A stretch of 10,123 bases of DNA from Actinomycetes bacterium (GCA_021787775.1 JAJYLK010000020.1:1-10123); one strand, 5' to 3'; shown: positions 1 through 7,628, counted from the stretch's first letter. A program made the numbers and translations. The notes: a model not told the origin generated them from the letters alone.

Positions 1-2462
1 CTTCCTACTTCCTGATAGTGTGGGATTTTGTCAAGTACGCCAAGGACAATGACATCGCTGTTGGCCCCGGCCGCGGCTCGGCTGCCGGCAGCATCGTCGC
101 CTTCTGCCTTGGCATCACCGATGTCGATCCGCTGAAGTATGACCTGCTGTTCGAGCGCTTCCTCAACCCCAGCCGGCGCACGATGCCGGATATCGATATC
201 GATTTCTCGCCGGAAGACCGCGAGAAAGTGATCGCGTATGTGGCCGAGCGTTACGGCCGACAGAACGTGGCCCAGATCATCACTTTCGGTTCCTTTGCCG
301 CCCGCGGCGGCACGCGGGATGCCGGCCGCGTCCTGGGCGTGCCCTACGGTACGGTTGACAGGGTTGCCAAACTGATACCCGAAGGGCCCGGCGTTACGTT
401 CGCGGAATGCCTCCGGCCGGGCCAGGAACTGCGCGACGCCTACGACGCGGAGGAGCAGACGAAGCAGATCGTCGACCTGGGGATGTTCCTGGAGGGGATG
501 GTGCGTCACGATGGCATCCATGCGGCGGCAGTGGTCATCTCTGACCGGCCGCTCACCAACCACCTGCCGCTGCAGCAGAAGGGGCGCGACGCCGAGGTCG
601 TCACCCAGTTCGCGATGGAAGACGTCGAGGCGCTCGGCCTGCTGAAAATGGATTTCCTTGGCCTGCGCAATCTCGATATCCTCAAGGCGGCGGTGCGGAT
701 GATCGCCGCCAACCACGATGTCAGCATCGACCCCGGCGCTATCCCGCTCGATGACGCCCGGACCTATGAGATGCTCAGCCGCGGGCAGAGCGATGCGGTC
801 TTCCAGTTCGAGAGCGCGGGGATGAAAGATTCGCTCCGGCTGGTGGGGCCGACGCGGTTCGAGGATCTGGTGGCCATCGTGGCGCTCTACCGGCCCGGGC
901 CGATGGCGCAGATACCCGAGTTCGCCCGCAACAAGAAGAATCCCGCTTCGATCGTCTACGACGATTCGCGCCTGGAACCGATCCTGGAACCAACTTACGG
1001 CGTTGCCATTTATCAGGAACAACTGATGGAGATCTCCAAGCAGATCGCCGGCTTCACGCCGGCCGAAGCCGATGACCTGCGCAAGGGCATCGCCAAGAAG
1101 AAGCACGACGTGCTGGCGAAGCTGAAAGACAAGTTTCTTGCTGGCTGCGGCGCCAATAACGTCAGCAGCCGGGTGGCCCGCAAGCTCTGGGGGAACATGG
1201 AGGCCGCTGGTGATTATTCCTTCAACAAGTCGCACGCGGTCGGCTACGCGCTGATCGCTTACCAGACCGCCTACCTGAAGGCCAACTACCCGCGTGAATA
1301 CATGGCGGCGACGATCTCCAGCGTCATGACTACCAAGGACAAGGTGCCGTTCTATGTCAACGCCTGCGCCGCGATGGGAATCGAGGTGCTGCCGCCGGAT
1401 GTCAATGAGAGTGGAAGCGACTTCACAGTTGTTGATGACAGGATACGTTTTGGTTTAACTGCGGTGAAGAATGTTGGTGGTACGGTGATCGCCGCGATCG
1501 TCGCGGCCCGCGAGCAGGGCGGTCCCTTCAGCTCGATATATGATTTCTGCCGCCGGGTCGATTCCCGGCCGCTGAATAAAAAAGCCCTGGAAAGCCTGAT
1601 AAAATGCGGCGCCTTGGATTCTACTGGAGCCAGCCGCCAGGGCATGCTTAAGGTGATGGGACAGGCACTGTCGATGGGTACGCAGAGCCAGCAGGACAGC
1701 GCCCACGGGCAGGCTTCGATCTTCGACCTTGGCGGGGAAGAGAGCTCGAACGAGGCTGCCGATCCGGCGATATCCGCCGATGAATTCGAGCCGGAGATCC
1801 TGATGCGGCTGGAGAAGGAGACTCTCGGGCTGTATGTTTCCAGCCATCCCCTGAGGGACCTGCAGCCCCAGCTGGAAGCCGTCGCCGCGCAGTCGACGGC
1901 GGCGCTGAAGGAAGCGCGTGACCGCTCCAGCGTCACCATCGGCGGCCTGGTTACGACCGTGAAGCGGCTGACCACCAAGAAGGGCGACGTGATGGCGTTT
2001 GTCACGGTGGAGGATCTGGAGGGCAGCGTCGAGGTGGTTGTTTTCAGCGACCTGTTTTCCCGCTGCCGCGAGCTGCTGGTCGAGGACCGCGTGGTGGTCA
2101 TCCGCGGCAAGGTCGATCACAAGGATGAAGGGGATGTAAAGATCGTCGCGTCTGACATCGACGAGCTGCGGGCGGCGCCGCCGGCTGGCGGTGGCGGGAG
2201 CGGCGAGACGGCGCCGGACGACCGGGCGCAGCTGACCCTGCGGCTCGACCTGGCAGATATCAAGCCTGAGCTGCTGATCAACATGAAGGATATCTGCCGC
2301 AACAATCCCGGCGGCGTGCCGGTCATCCTGAGCATGCGCACTGACGATGGCGTGCGGAAACTCCAGCTGGGACAGGAATTCAGTGTCGAACCCGGGAGCG
2401 ATTTCATCGATGGCATGAAAGGCCTGCTGGGCGCCGACGGGGTTCAGCTAAGCGACGCCTAG
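1..2462 (+). CDS. dnaE: DNA polymerase III alpha subunit DnaE, C-terminal part (5' truncated)
   Basis: This is the catalytic subunit of the replicative DNA polymerase (family C), which extends the primer strand at the replication fork. The frame is open from position 3 (S-Y-F-L-I-V-W-D-F...), so the GTG at 18 is an internal valine and the gene starts before the window. About 820 residues are visible; the N-terminal PHP domain is missing because of the edge. The PGRGSAAGS motif lies near 66-92 and the PDIDIDF motif at 186-206. Its second and third aspartates (195-197, 201-203) match the two catalytic aspartates Asp401/Asp403 of the E. coli enzyme, and the aspartate of KMDFLGLR (651-653) matches the third, Asp555. 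A helix-hairpin-helix DNA-binding region follows (about 1440-1620), then an OB-fold (about 1930-2165), a Gly/Pro-rich linker (about 2170-2220) and the C-terminal domain common in non-proteobacterial DnaE. All catalytic residues are present, so it should be functional. Identification is very secure. Confidence 0.98.
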   Translation, partial: SYFLIVWDFVKYAKDNDIAVGPGRGSAAGSIVAFCLGITDVDPLKYDLLFERFLNPSRRTMPDIDIDFSPEDREKVIAYVAERYGRQNVAQIITFGSFAARGGTRDAGRVLGVPYGTVDRVAKLIPEGPGVTFAECLRPGQELRDAYDAEEQTKQIVDLGMFLEGMVRHDGIHAAAVVISDRPLTNHLPLQQKGRDAEVVTQFAMEDVEALGLLKMDFLGLRNLDILKAAVRMIAANHDVSIDPGAIPLDDARTYEMLSRGQSDAVFQFESAGMKDSLRLVGPTRFEDLVAIVALYRPGPMAQIPEFARNKKNPASIVYDDSRLEPILEPTYGVAIYQEQLMEISKQIAGFTPAEADDLRKGIAKKKHDVLAKLKDKFLAGCGANNVSSRVARKLWGNMEAAGDYSFNKSHAVGYALIAYQTAYLKANYPREYMAATISSVMTTKDKVPFYVNACAAMGIEVLPPDVNESGSDFTVVDDRIRFGLTAVKNVGGTVIAAIVAAREQGGPFSSIYDFCRRVDSRPLNKKALESLIKCGALDSTGASRQGMLKVMGQALSMGTQSQQDSAHGQASIFDLGGEESSNEAADPAISADEFEPEILMRLEKETLGLYVSSHPLRDLQPQLEAVAAQSTAALKEARDRSSVTIGGLVTTVKRLTTKKGDVMAFVTVEDLEGSVEVVVFSDLFSRCRELLVEDRVVVIRGKVDHKDEGDVKIVASDIDELRAAPPAGGGGSGETAPDDRAQLTLRLDLADIKPELLINMKDICRNNPGGVPVILSMRTDDGVRKLQLGQEFSVEPGSDFIDGMKGLLGADGVQLSDA

Positions 2463-2524
2463 GGCATATTAGGGCAGGAAGCGAAGGCGCTGCCGCTGCC
2501 GGCACTGGAAAACGCCATGCCGGA

Positions 2525-2530
2525 TATGAT
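2525..2530 (+). promoter_or_regulatory. Possible -10 element for the Roadblock gene
   Basis: TATGAT matches five of six bases of the -10 consensus and lies in the only sizeable gap behind dnaE. No convincing -35 hexamer is seen 16-18 bases upstream. Initiation about 7 bases downstream would put the ATG at 2517 before the transcript start, which agrees with the TTG start at 2571. It is a weak candidate; the gene may instead be read from dnaE. Confidence 0.25.
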
Positions 2531-2561
2531 AGCTTCCCTTCTTACTGAAGAGCCCGACCGG

Positions 2562-2565
2562 GGAG
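2562..2565 (+). promoter_or_regulatory. Shine-Dalgarno site choosing the TTG start at 2571
   Basis: GGAG, within GGGGAGAG, sits five bases before the TTG at 2571-2573. The competing ATG at 2517 has only a weak GGAA upstream. The 18 codons between the two starts have about 50% G/C at third positions, well below the rest of the gene, which suggests they are not translated. Confidence 0.55.
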
Positions 2566-2570
2566 AGACT

Positions 2571-2948
2571 TTGCCCACAGCCCAAGAAGCATTGAACGAA
2601 CTCCTGGAGATGTCAGCCAGCGTCCGCCAGGCCGTGCTGGTGCGTGGTGCGGATGAGGTGCTGGCCAGCACATTCGCCGCCGGGGAGGCTGAGGGCGCGA
2701 TGGTCAGGACCGCCCGCGAGATGCTGGACACTGCGCGGTCGGAATCCGGGGCGATGGGCCGCGCCGCGCTCAGCCAGCTGTTCGTGGAGACTGCCACGGG
2801 CTGCGTTTTTATCGTGGCGGGAGACCGGGACACATGGCTGGCTGCCACAACCGGCGCCGAGCCGACCGTGGGCCTGGTGCTCTATGATGTCAATACGGCG
2901 CTCCGGACCGCCCTCGAGGGCGAAGCCGGCGGCGACTACTCCAAATAG
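2571..2948 (+). CDS. Roadblock/LC7-domain protein
   Basis: This small protein (125 residues from the TTG at 2571; 143 from the alternative ATG at 2517) reads like the Roadblock/LC7 fold. It has an N-terminal helix (AQEALNELLEM), a strand and turn (VRQAVLVRGADEVLAST), a central helix rich in Ala, then a hairpin (CVFIVAGDRDTWLAATT) and a last helix (VGLVLYDVNTALRTAL). Bacterial members such as MglB act as regulators or dimeric platforms for small Ras-like GTPases, or occur as orphan scaffolds. I prefer the TTG start because it has a GGAG site five bases upstream, begins the protein just before the first domain helix as is usual, and avoids a leading stretch with poor codon bias. The gene follows dnaE by about 108 bases and is followed after 8 bases by a small membrane-protein gene, probably in one transcript. 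No GTPase gene is visible, so its partner is unknown. The fold call is by eye from pattern, not from a search. Confidence 0.75.
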   Translation: MPTAQEALNELLEMSASVRQAVLVRGADEVLASTFAAGEAEGAMVRTAREMLDTARSESGAMGRAALSQLFVETATGCVFIVAGDRDTWLAATTGAEPTVGLVLYDVNTALRTALEGEAGGDYSK

Positions 2949-2956
2949 GAGCGAGC

Positions 2957-3166
2957 ATGGCCAGAGGAAGATTTTTCTTTACCAGTTTTCTGCTTTCGGC
3001 GGCGTCGGCTCTGGGCGTCACCTATCTGCTCAGAAGAGTGCGCCGGCAGCCACGGGTGGAGCTCTACTACGATGACGGATCGATGCTGGCGATTAGCAAC
3101 AGAAGCTCCGAGCTGTCGGTCCGGCTTAGCTCCCTGGCGGACGAGCTGCTCAAACAGGCGCTCTAG
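2957..3166 (+). CDS. Small single-pass membrane protein, 69 aa, unknown function
   Basis: I do not recognise this family by name. The 69-residue product has one hydrophobic segment at residues 6-25 (FFFTSFLLSAASALGVTYLL) followed at once by a basic cluster, RRVRRQPR (26-33). By the positive-inside rule the C-terminal part should face the cytoplasm. That part holds a short strand-like stretch with a turn (VELYYDDGSMLAIS, 34-47) and a likely amphipathic helix (SELSVRLSSLADELLKQAL, 51-69). The ATG has a GGAG site overlapping the upstream stop codon (2948-2951) with five bases of spacing, which supports real translation coupled to the Roadblock gene 8 bases upstream. A membrane anchor or partner for that protein is an inference from adjacency. 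The stop codon overlaps that of the facing transglutaminase gene. Confidence 0.72.
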   Translation: MARGRFFFTSFLLSAASALGVTYLLRRVRRQPRVELYYDDGSMLAISNRSSELSVRLSSLADELLKQAL

Positions 3167-5319
3167 GAGCCGGGCCGCAGGCTCCGCCGCTGGGCGTTTT
3201 TCGCCTGCAGCTTTTCCAGGACGGCGCGGCGCAGTTCGGCCATCCTGGCTGCCGGGTCCGGATCGCTGGCGGGTGAAACCGCTGTTCCATCCTGCCTGCG
3301 CCGGTAACGAACCTCTTCCACCTGCCGCGACATCAGGCAGAACTCCTCTGCGCTCAGCCAGCGTGAAACCCGGCCGGAGAATTCCCTGATGGTCTCCTCC
3401 GCATGCCGCCTCATGCCATGCTCGTCGAGCGCGGCCACCAGGGCCAGATAATCCTTCAACAGCGGCTCGCGCAGGTAATCGGGGCCCAGCATGGCGGTCA
3501 GCAGTCTGCGTCGACGCCGCCGGTGCACCAGCAGCCGGCCCAACCGCCAGGCGGCCATGGCCGCCAGCAGGATCGCCATGCCCGCCGCCACCAGTAAAGC
3601 CACCGGCAGCGGCCGGGAAAGCCTCGCCGCCGCCGCCAGGCCGCCAGTCATGCTGCCCAGCATCGTTCCCACGGGTCCGCTGGCCAGCGCCCCGCCGATG
3701 TAGGAGAAGATGCGCGCCACCGGCCAGCTGTTCTCTCCGCCGGCTGCGGCCGGGCCGTCGAAGCCGGGCGTGGGATCGAAGGGGACCCAGCCGGCGGCGC
3801 CAAAATAGATCTCGACCCAGGCGTGAGCATCACTTTCCCTGATTTCCCAGAGTCCGGTGAACGGGTTGTAGCTGCCGCCGGCGTAACCCGTGACCACCCG
3901 TGCCGGGATGCCGATGCTCCGGGCCATCACCGCCATGGCGGAGGCGAAATGCTCGCAGTAGCCGGCGCGCTGCTCGAACAGGAAATATGCCACCGCGTCC
4001 ATGCCGCTGGTTTGCGGCGGCACATTCAGATTATAGGGATAGTTGTCTTTCAGGTAGAGTTCGATGGCGAGCGCCTGATCGTAACGGTTCTGGTAGTTCT
4101 GCGTCACCCGGCGCGCGAGGTTCTGGACCCGTTGCAGATCGGGGTCATCCGGCAGCCGGGTGTACTCGGCCGCGGGCTGCGGGTCGGCCGGGCGGGGGTA
4201 GCGGCGCAGCAGGACGGGATCGTATACCGGAGCCTCTGTCATCACCGAATAAACCGTGTCGCTGGTGAGGGGGAAGGGGCTCCTGAGGCTGCCATAGCTG
4301 TCGATCTTGATGCGGCTGGCGGGAAAATAGAGCGACACCGGCCTCCAGCTGGAGAAGATGATATTGGGCAGATCGGATTCGATGTAAAAAGTCTCCAGCC
4401 TGCTGTTGGTGTTGAGGCCGGGAGTGGCCTGCGTCTCCAGGTCCAGCGGCGGCGTATCCGTGCTCACGTCGGTCGTCTGGTCCGAGCTGATCTCCCAGCC
4501 TTTGCCGTTGTAGCGGTCGAAGACAACGCCGCGGTAATAATCGGAGGTGTCGGAGCGGACTTTCATGACGATGTTGTCGCTCAAATGGCCGCGGGCGCGC
4601 AGGTCCATGTACTGGTTGAAGCCGTAGTAGGAGTTGGAATCGAACTGCGGCGGTCCCGAAAACGGGCTACCCTTGGAATATGAGGGATTGTCAACCTGAC
4701 TGGTGAAATCGCCCGCGATCTGCCTGAAACTGGAAAGTGGCAGTGAATGCAGGCGCGCCTGCGTCGACTGCGGCAGCAGCAGCAGCACCGGCACGGCCAC
4801 GCACAGGCTCAGGAGCCAGACGAGGGCGCCATAAATGACCATCATGACCGGCCGCGCCGGCTGCGCCGCGCTGACCTCCGCCTCCACCTCCGATGCGTGC
4901 ATGAACACCAGCGACACCGCTGCGGCCAGGCTGAAGAGGATGAAACCGGCGGCGTACATCATGCCCGTGGACAGCACCGCTCCGGCGGCGATCAGGACCA
5001 GGCCGCTTCCCAGCGAGAACTTGAGGTCCTTGCGCGCGGGCAGGTCGAATGAATGCAGCACCTGCAGCCACAGCAGCAGCTTGATCAGCGGCAGGCGTGT
5101 GTCATACAGGCTGGCCGCCAGATCGTGGAAGAACATCACCGCCGCGATGATGACCAGGAAGGAAAGGATCGCCTTCGCCGGCAGGTTTCTCTGTGCGCGC
5201 ATGCGCCAGCTGAAAGCGAAACCCGCCGCGGTCAGCCCCGGCACAACCAGCACTGTCAGCGGGCTGTAATAGCCCATCGCCAGCACGGTTATCTCGGCGG
5301 TGAGGATGCTGGCCAGCAC
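3163..5319 (-). CDS. TgpA-like membrane transglutaminase (DUF3488 - transglutaminase core - DUF4129)
   Basis: This is a 718-residue membrane protein with a papain-like transglutaminase domain held outside the cytoplasm. The N-terminal third (residues about 8-185) has roughly six hydrophobic segments, as in DUF3488. An extracytoplasmic region follows (about 186-565) containing the core: Cys455 (AGYCEHFASA), His499 (DAHAWVEIY) and Asp515 (PFDPTPG) form the expected Cys-His-Asp triad. A last membrane helix lies at about 571-592, then a basic stop-transfer patch (HRRRRRR, 599-605) and a cytoplasmic DUF4129-like tail. Family members may cleave or cross-link proteins or peptidoglycan-linked peptides; the substrate cannot be told from sequence. 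It is the last gene of the moxR operon, 61 bases after the DUF58 stop. The GTG at 5319 has no Shine-Dalgarno site; a CTG at 5337, in frame and adding SLPLR-type residues usual at the family's N-terminus, has GGAG five bases upstream. All triad residues are intact. Confidence 0.93.
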   Translation of the reverse strand: MLASILTAEITVLAMGYYSPLTVLVVPGLTAAGFAFSWRMRAQRNLPAKAILSFLVIIAAVMFFHDLAASLYDTRLPLIKLLLWLQVLHSFDLPARKDLKFSLGSGLVLIAAGAVLSTGMMYAAGFILFSLAAAVSLVFMHASEVEAEVSAAQPARPVMMVIYGALVWLLSLCVAVPVLLLLPQSTQARLHSLPLSSFRQIAGDFTSQVDNPSYSKGSPFSGPPQFDSNSYYGFNQYMDLRARGHLSDNIVMKVRSDTSDYYRGVVFDRYNGKGWEISSDQTTDVSTDTPPLDLETQATPGLNTNSRLETFYIESDLPNIIFSSWRPVSLYFPASRIKIDSYGSLRSPFPLTSDTVYSVMTEAPVYDPVLLRRYPRPADPQPAAEYTRLPDDPDLQRVQNLARRVTQNYQNRYDQALAIELYLKDNYPYNLNVPPQTSGMDAVAYFLFEQRAGYCEHFASAMAVMARSIGIPARVVTGYAGGSYNPFTGLWEIRESDAHAWVEIYFGAAGWVPFDPTPGFDGPAAAGGENSWPVARIFSYIGGALASGPVGTMLGSMTGGLAAAARLSRPLPVALLVAAGMAILLAAMAAWRLGRLLVHRRRRRRLLTAMLGPDYLREPLLKDYLALVAALDEHGMRRHAEETIREFSGRVSRWLSAEEFCLMSRQVEEVRYRRRQDGTAVSPASDPDPAARMAELRRAVLEKLQAKNAQRRSLRPGS
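3166..3201 (+). terminator. Weak candidate terminator for the Roadblock transcript
   Basis: A six-base-pair stem (GGAGCC at 3166-3171 with GGCTCC at 3180-3185, loop of eight) begins at the stop codon of the 69-residue gene. A run of five T (3197-3201) follows, but 11 bases after the stem, which is further than in a good intrinsic terminator. It lies inside the 3' end of the opposing gene, since there is no intergenic space. In the minus direction the stem has no T-run. Confidence 0.25.
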
Positions 5320-5342
5320 GCTCAGCCGCAGCGGCAGGCTGT

Positions 5343-5346
5343 CTCC
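5343..5346 (-). promoter_or_regulatory. Shine-Dalgarno site pointing to a CTG start for the transglutaminase gene
   Basis: On the minus strand GGAG is followed after five bases (ACAGC) by CTG (5337-5335), in frame with the transglutaminase. The GTG at 5319 lies 23 bases from this site and has no site of its own. The frame is open only up to a TAA at 5364-5362, so no ATG start exists upstream. Confidence 0.4.
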
Positions 5347-5380
5347 GGCGGCCGCTTGGGATTAAGGCGGCTGAACCAGT

Positions 5381-6577
5381 CTAAAAGTCTTCCAGGCATG
5401 CAAGCGCCTCTTCTTCAGAGCCGGCCAGGAGCAAGCCGCCGCCGCCGGCGCCGATGGCCAGCGCCAGCCGGTCGAGCTCGCGGCTGTCGAGGAAATGGGT
5501 GTGTGCCCGCGGATCGTGCGTGAACCGGCGCCCGTCCAGCATGATGACGATTGCCTGCGGATGCGCCGCCAGGAACTCGCTGTCGTGCAGGCGCGCGTAT
5601 GCGCGGGAGCTGGGAAGGATGAGCACCGGCGTCGTCTCCGGCCACGGCAGCCCTTCGCCCGAGAGGTCGAGGGAAGCCTCAGCGTCCGGCTGCACTTCTG
5701 CCAGCCAGAGCATCGCCGGCCCGGGTTCGTGGCCCAGCCCGGCTTCAGCCGCGCCGCGCGGCGAGGCGCCGATGGCGAAGCGGCGGCTGCCTGCAGCCTC
5801 GCGCTGGACCAGGGATGCGGCCAGCGATACCGCCGTCTCGAAGGAAGCGGCGTCGAATCCGCCCGGACCGCCGAAGCGGTCCAGGATGAACACCGGGCTG
5901 GTGGCCGTCTGCCGGGCGAATTCGATCACCGCCAGCCTGCCGATCCGGGCGGAGGTCGGCCAGTGAATCGAGCGCGGGCTGTCCTCCGGACGGTAATCGC
6001 GGACACCGAGGTAATCGCTGGCGGCGGAGCGCGAAGGGGTCGTGCTGGCGGCCATGCTGCCTGAATTCCGCTGGCCGGAACTCCAGTCTCCTGCCAGTCT
6101 GTGCCAGCTGGGATAGACCACCAGCGGACAGTCGGTGCCGTATGAATGCCTGCCGCGCGCGAGTCCCGCCGGGGCGCTGCTGGAGACGATCACGCTTCCT
6201 CCCGGATAAACTCCGCGCCTGAGGCCGGTGAATGCCAGCTCCAGCAGGCAGGATTGCCGCGGTCCCAGAAAGGGGATGAGCGTGGAGGCGGCGCTGCCGC
6301 CGAGGAAAAGGTCCAGGCGGAGGAAGAAACGCGGCAACCGGTGTGGATTGGTTATCACGATGTGTGAGGCAAGCACATCTTCCCGCAGGGCCTGGCCGGC
6401 GCAGGACTGCGCAAGCTGAAGGCGCCGGCAGTTGAGCCGGCTGAGCACCAGCGACATCAGGGGCATCGCCAGCAACGTCGCCGTGACCACGTAAAGCCAG
6501 CCGGAGCCGATGTTGAGCGCGATGACGTAAAGGGCGCCGGCGGCGGCGAGCCAGAAAAATGTCTTGCGAGTGGGCAT
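5381..6577 (-). CDS. DUF58 protein (vWA-like), MoxR partner
   Basis: This 398-residue protein belongs to the DUF58 family, whose C-terminal half has a von Willebrand A-like fold and which is usually encoded next to MoxR ATPases. Two hydrophobic segments (residues about 8-22 and 27-47) anchor the N-terminus in the membrane. The family signature lies at 188-214, DYLGVRDYRPEDSP followed by RSIHWPTSARIGRL. A YPSW element stands at 155-158. The vWA-like part starts around VFILDRFGG (229-237), where the usual DxSxS metal-site motif is not intact. The start is the ATG at 6577, 28 bases after the moxR stop, giving MPTRKTFF just before the first membrane helix. It has no clear Shine-Dalgarno site, so translation may be coupled to moxR. 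The open frame continues 87 codons further upstream, but only inside moxR and with composition unlike protein, so I reject that extension. The likely role is adaptor or partner of MoxR for a membrane or envelope process. Confidence 0.9.
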   Translation of the reverse strand: MPTRKTFFWLAAAGALYVIALNIGSGWLYVVTATLLAMPLMSLVLSRLNCRRLQLAQSCAGQALREDVLASHIVITNPHRLPRFFLRLDLFLGGSAASTLIPFLGPRQSCLLELAFTGLRRGVYPGGSVIVSSSAPAGLARGRHSYGTDCPLVVYPSWHRLAGDWSSGQRNSGSMAASTTPSRSAASDYLGVRDYRPEDSPRSIHWPTSARIGRLAVIEFARQTATSPVFILDRFGGPGGFDAASFETAVSLAASLVQREAAGSRRFAIGASPRGAAEAGLGHEPGPAMLWLAEVQPDAEASLDLSGEGLPWPETTPVLILPSSRAYARLHDSEFLAAHPQAIVIMLDGRRFTHDPRAHTHFLDSRELDRLALAIGAGGGGLLLAGSEEEALACLEDF

Positions 6578-6605
6578 GGGCGCCGGGCCGGACGGGGCCG
6601 GAGCG

Positions 6606-7628
6606 CTAGACCGGAACTCGCCGCGAGGCGACGATGGCGGACACCAGTTCCGCCGCCGCCTCACCCTTGAGCGCGGTCCTGTGTTTGAGGACGAGACGAT
6701 GCGCCAGCACCGGCACGGCAGCCCGCTGCACATCGTCCGGGATGGCATAATCGCGGCCGTCGGCCAGGGCCAGACCCTGGCAGGTGCGTACCAGCGCCAC
6801 CGAGGCCCGCGGTGACGCGCCCTGCAGGACGTCGGCATGGCTACGGGTCGCGGCGACCACGTCCAGCGCGTAGCCGAGCACGTTCTCCGCCACGCCCACG
6901 CGGCGCACGGCCGCCTGCAGCAGCGCTATCTGGCGGGCGTCGACCACCGGTTCGAGGCTGTCGAGCGGGTGCGCCAGCAGCTGATCCCGGACCAGGCGCT
7001 GCTCGCTGACCCGGTCGGGCAGGCCGACGTTCAGCGAGATCAGGAAACGGTCCGTCTGTCCCTCGGGCAGCGGGAAGGTCCCGTGCACTTCATACGGGTT
7101 CTGCGTGGCGATAACGAAGAATGGCACTGGCAGCGGATGGCTGGTGCGGTCGACGGTCACCTGGTTCTCGCCCATGGCCTCCAGCAGCGCCGACTGCGTC
7201 CTGGGACTGGTGCGGTTGATCTCATCGGCGAGGACGATGTTGGCGAAGAGCGGCCCCGGCGACCAGTAGAATCTCTCATCCTTGGGGGAATAGATGTTGC
7301 TGCCGGTGATGTCGGATGGCAGCAGGTCGGGGGTGAACTGGATGCGCGCATAGCTGGCGCTGATTGACCTGGCGATGCTTTTTGCCAGGGTGGTCTTGCC
7401 GACGCCGGGGATGTCTTCCAGCAGCACGTGGCCCCGGCTGATGAGCGCCACCAGCACCATGCTGATGACGTCATCCTTGCCCGCGATCACCAGGCCGATA
7501 TTCCGCTTCAGCCGCGCGAATAATTCGGGCAGCTCCGCCGCGGCACGCGGATCGCTCAGTGCCGCGGCCTGGGCATCCGCGTCCAGACTGCGCACGAGCT
7601 TGGAAACCTGTCTGTTATCCTTCATCAT
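6606..7628 (-). CDS. MoxR-family AAA+ ATPase
   Basis: This 340-residue protein is a cytoplasmic AAA+ ATPase of the MoxR family, chaperone-like machines that remodel or activate partner proteins, often those with vWA domains. The Walker A motif is IPGVGKTT (residues 73-80, Lys78), the Walker B is VLADE (132-136, Asp135-Glu136), sensor 1 is ATQNP (174-178) and the sensor 2 arginine is in GASPRAS (Arg274). Family-typical stretches such as FTPDLLPSDITG (98-109) and LPEGQTDRF (187-195) are present. A charged N-terminal extension of about 40 residues precedes the core. Two ATG codons stand side by side (7628 and 7625); the upstream site is a poor GGGG. It is the first gene of a three-gene operon with the DUF58 and transglutaminase genes, and it diverges from tldD. 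All catalytic residues are intact. The MoxR family call is secure; the gene symbol is left empty because subfamily and substrate are not known. Confidence 0.96.
   Translation of the reverse strand: MMKDNRQVSKLVRSLDADAQAAALSDPRAAAELPELFARLKRNIGLVIAGKDDVISMVLVALISRGHVLLEDIPGVGKTTLAKSIARSISASYARIQFTPDLLPSDITGSNIYSPKDERFYWSPGPLFANIVLADEINRTSPRTQSALLEAMGENQVTVDRTSHPLPVPFFVIATQNPYEVHGTFPLPEGQTDRFLISLNVGLPDRVSEQRLVRDQLLAHPLDSLEPVVDARQIALLQAAVRRVGVAENVLGYALDVVAATRSHADVLQGASPRASVALVRTCQGLALADGRDYAIPDDVQRAAVPVLAHRLVLKHRTALKGEAAAELVSAIVASRRVPV

Noticed and set aside
18..20. GTG as a start codon of dnaE
   Set aside because: The frame is open to the left edge and encodes the conserved SYFLIVWDF stretch across this codon, so the gene continues upstream of the window.
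1352..2120. Two overlapping minus-strand open frames opposite dnaE (252 and 221 codons)
   Set aside because: Both are antisense to conserved polymerase domains and are shadows of its codon bias.
2491..2504. Terminator after dnaE at the TGCCGGCA palindrome
   Set aside because: The palindrome is only eight bases with no loop and no T-run follows, so read-through into the Roadblock gene is likely.
3823..4683. 286-codon open frame on the plus strand opposite the transglutaminase gene
   Set aside because: It lies fully inside a gene with an intact catalytic triad, has no ribosome binding site that I can see, and has low-complexity Val/Gly/Arg composition.
6578..6838. N-terminal extension of the DUF58 gene into moxR
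   Set aside because: The 87 extra codons lie almost wholly in the moxR coding region on the same strand in another frame, give an Arg/Pro/Trp-rich sequence unlike DUF58 and precede the natural N-terminus MPTRKTFF.
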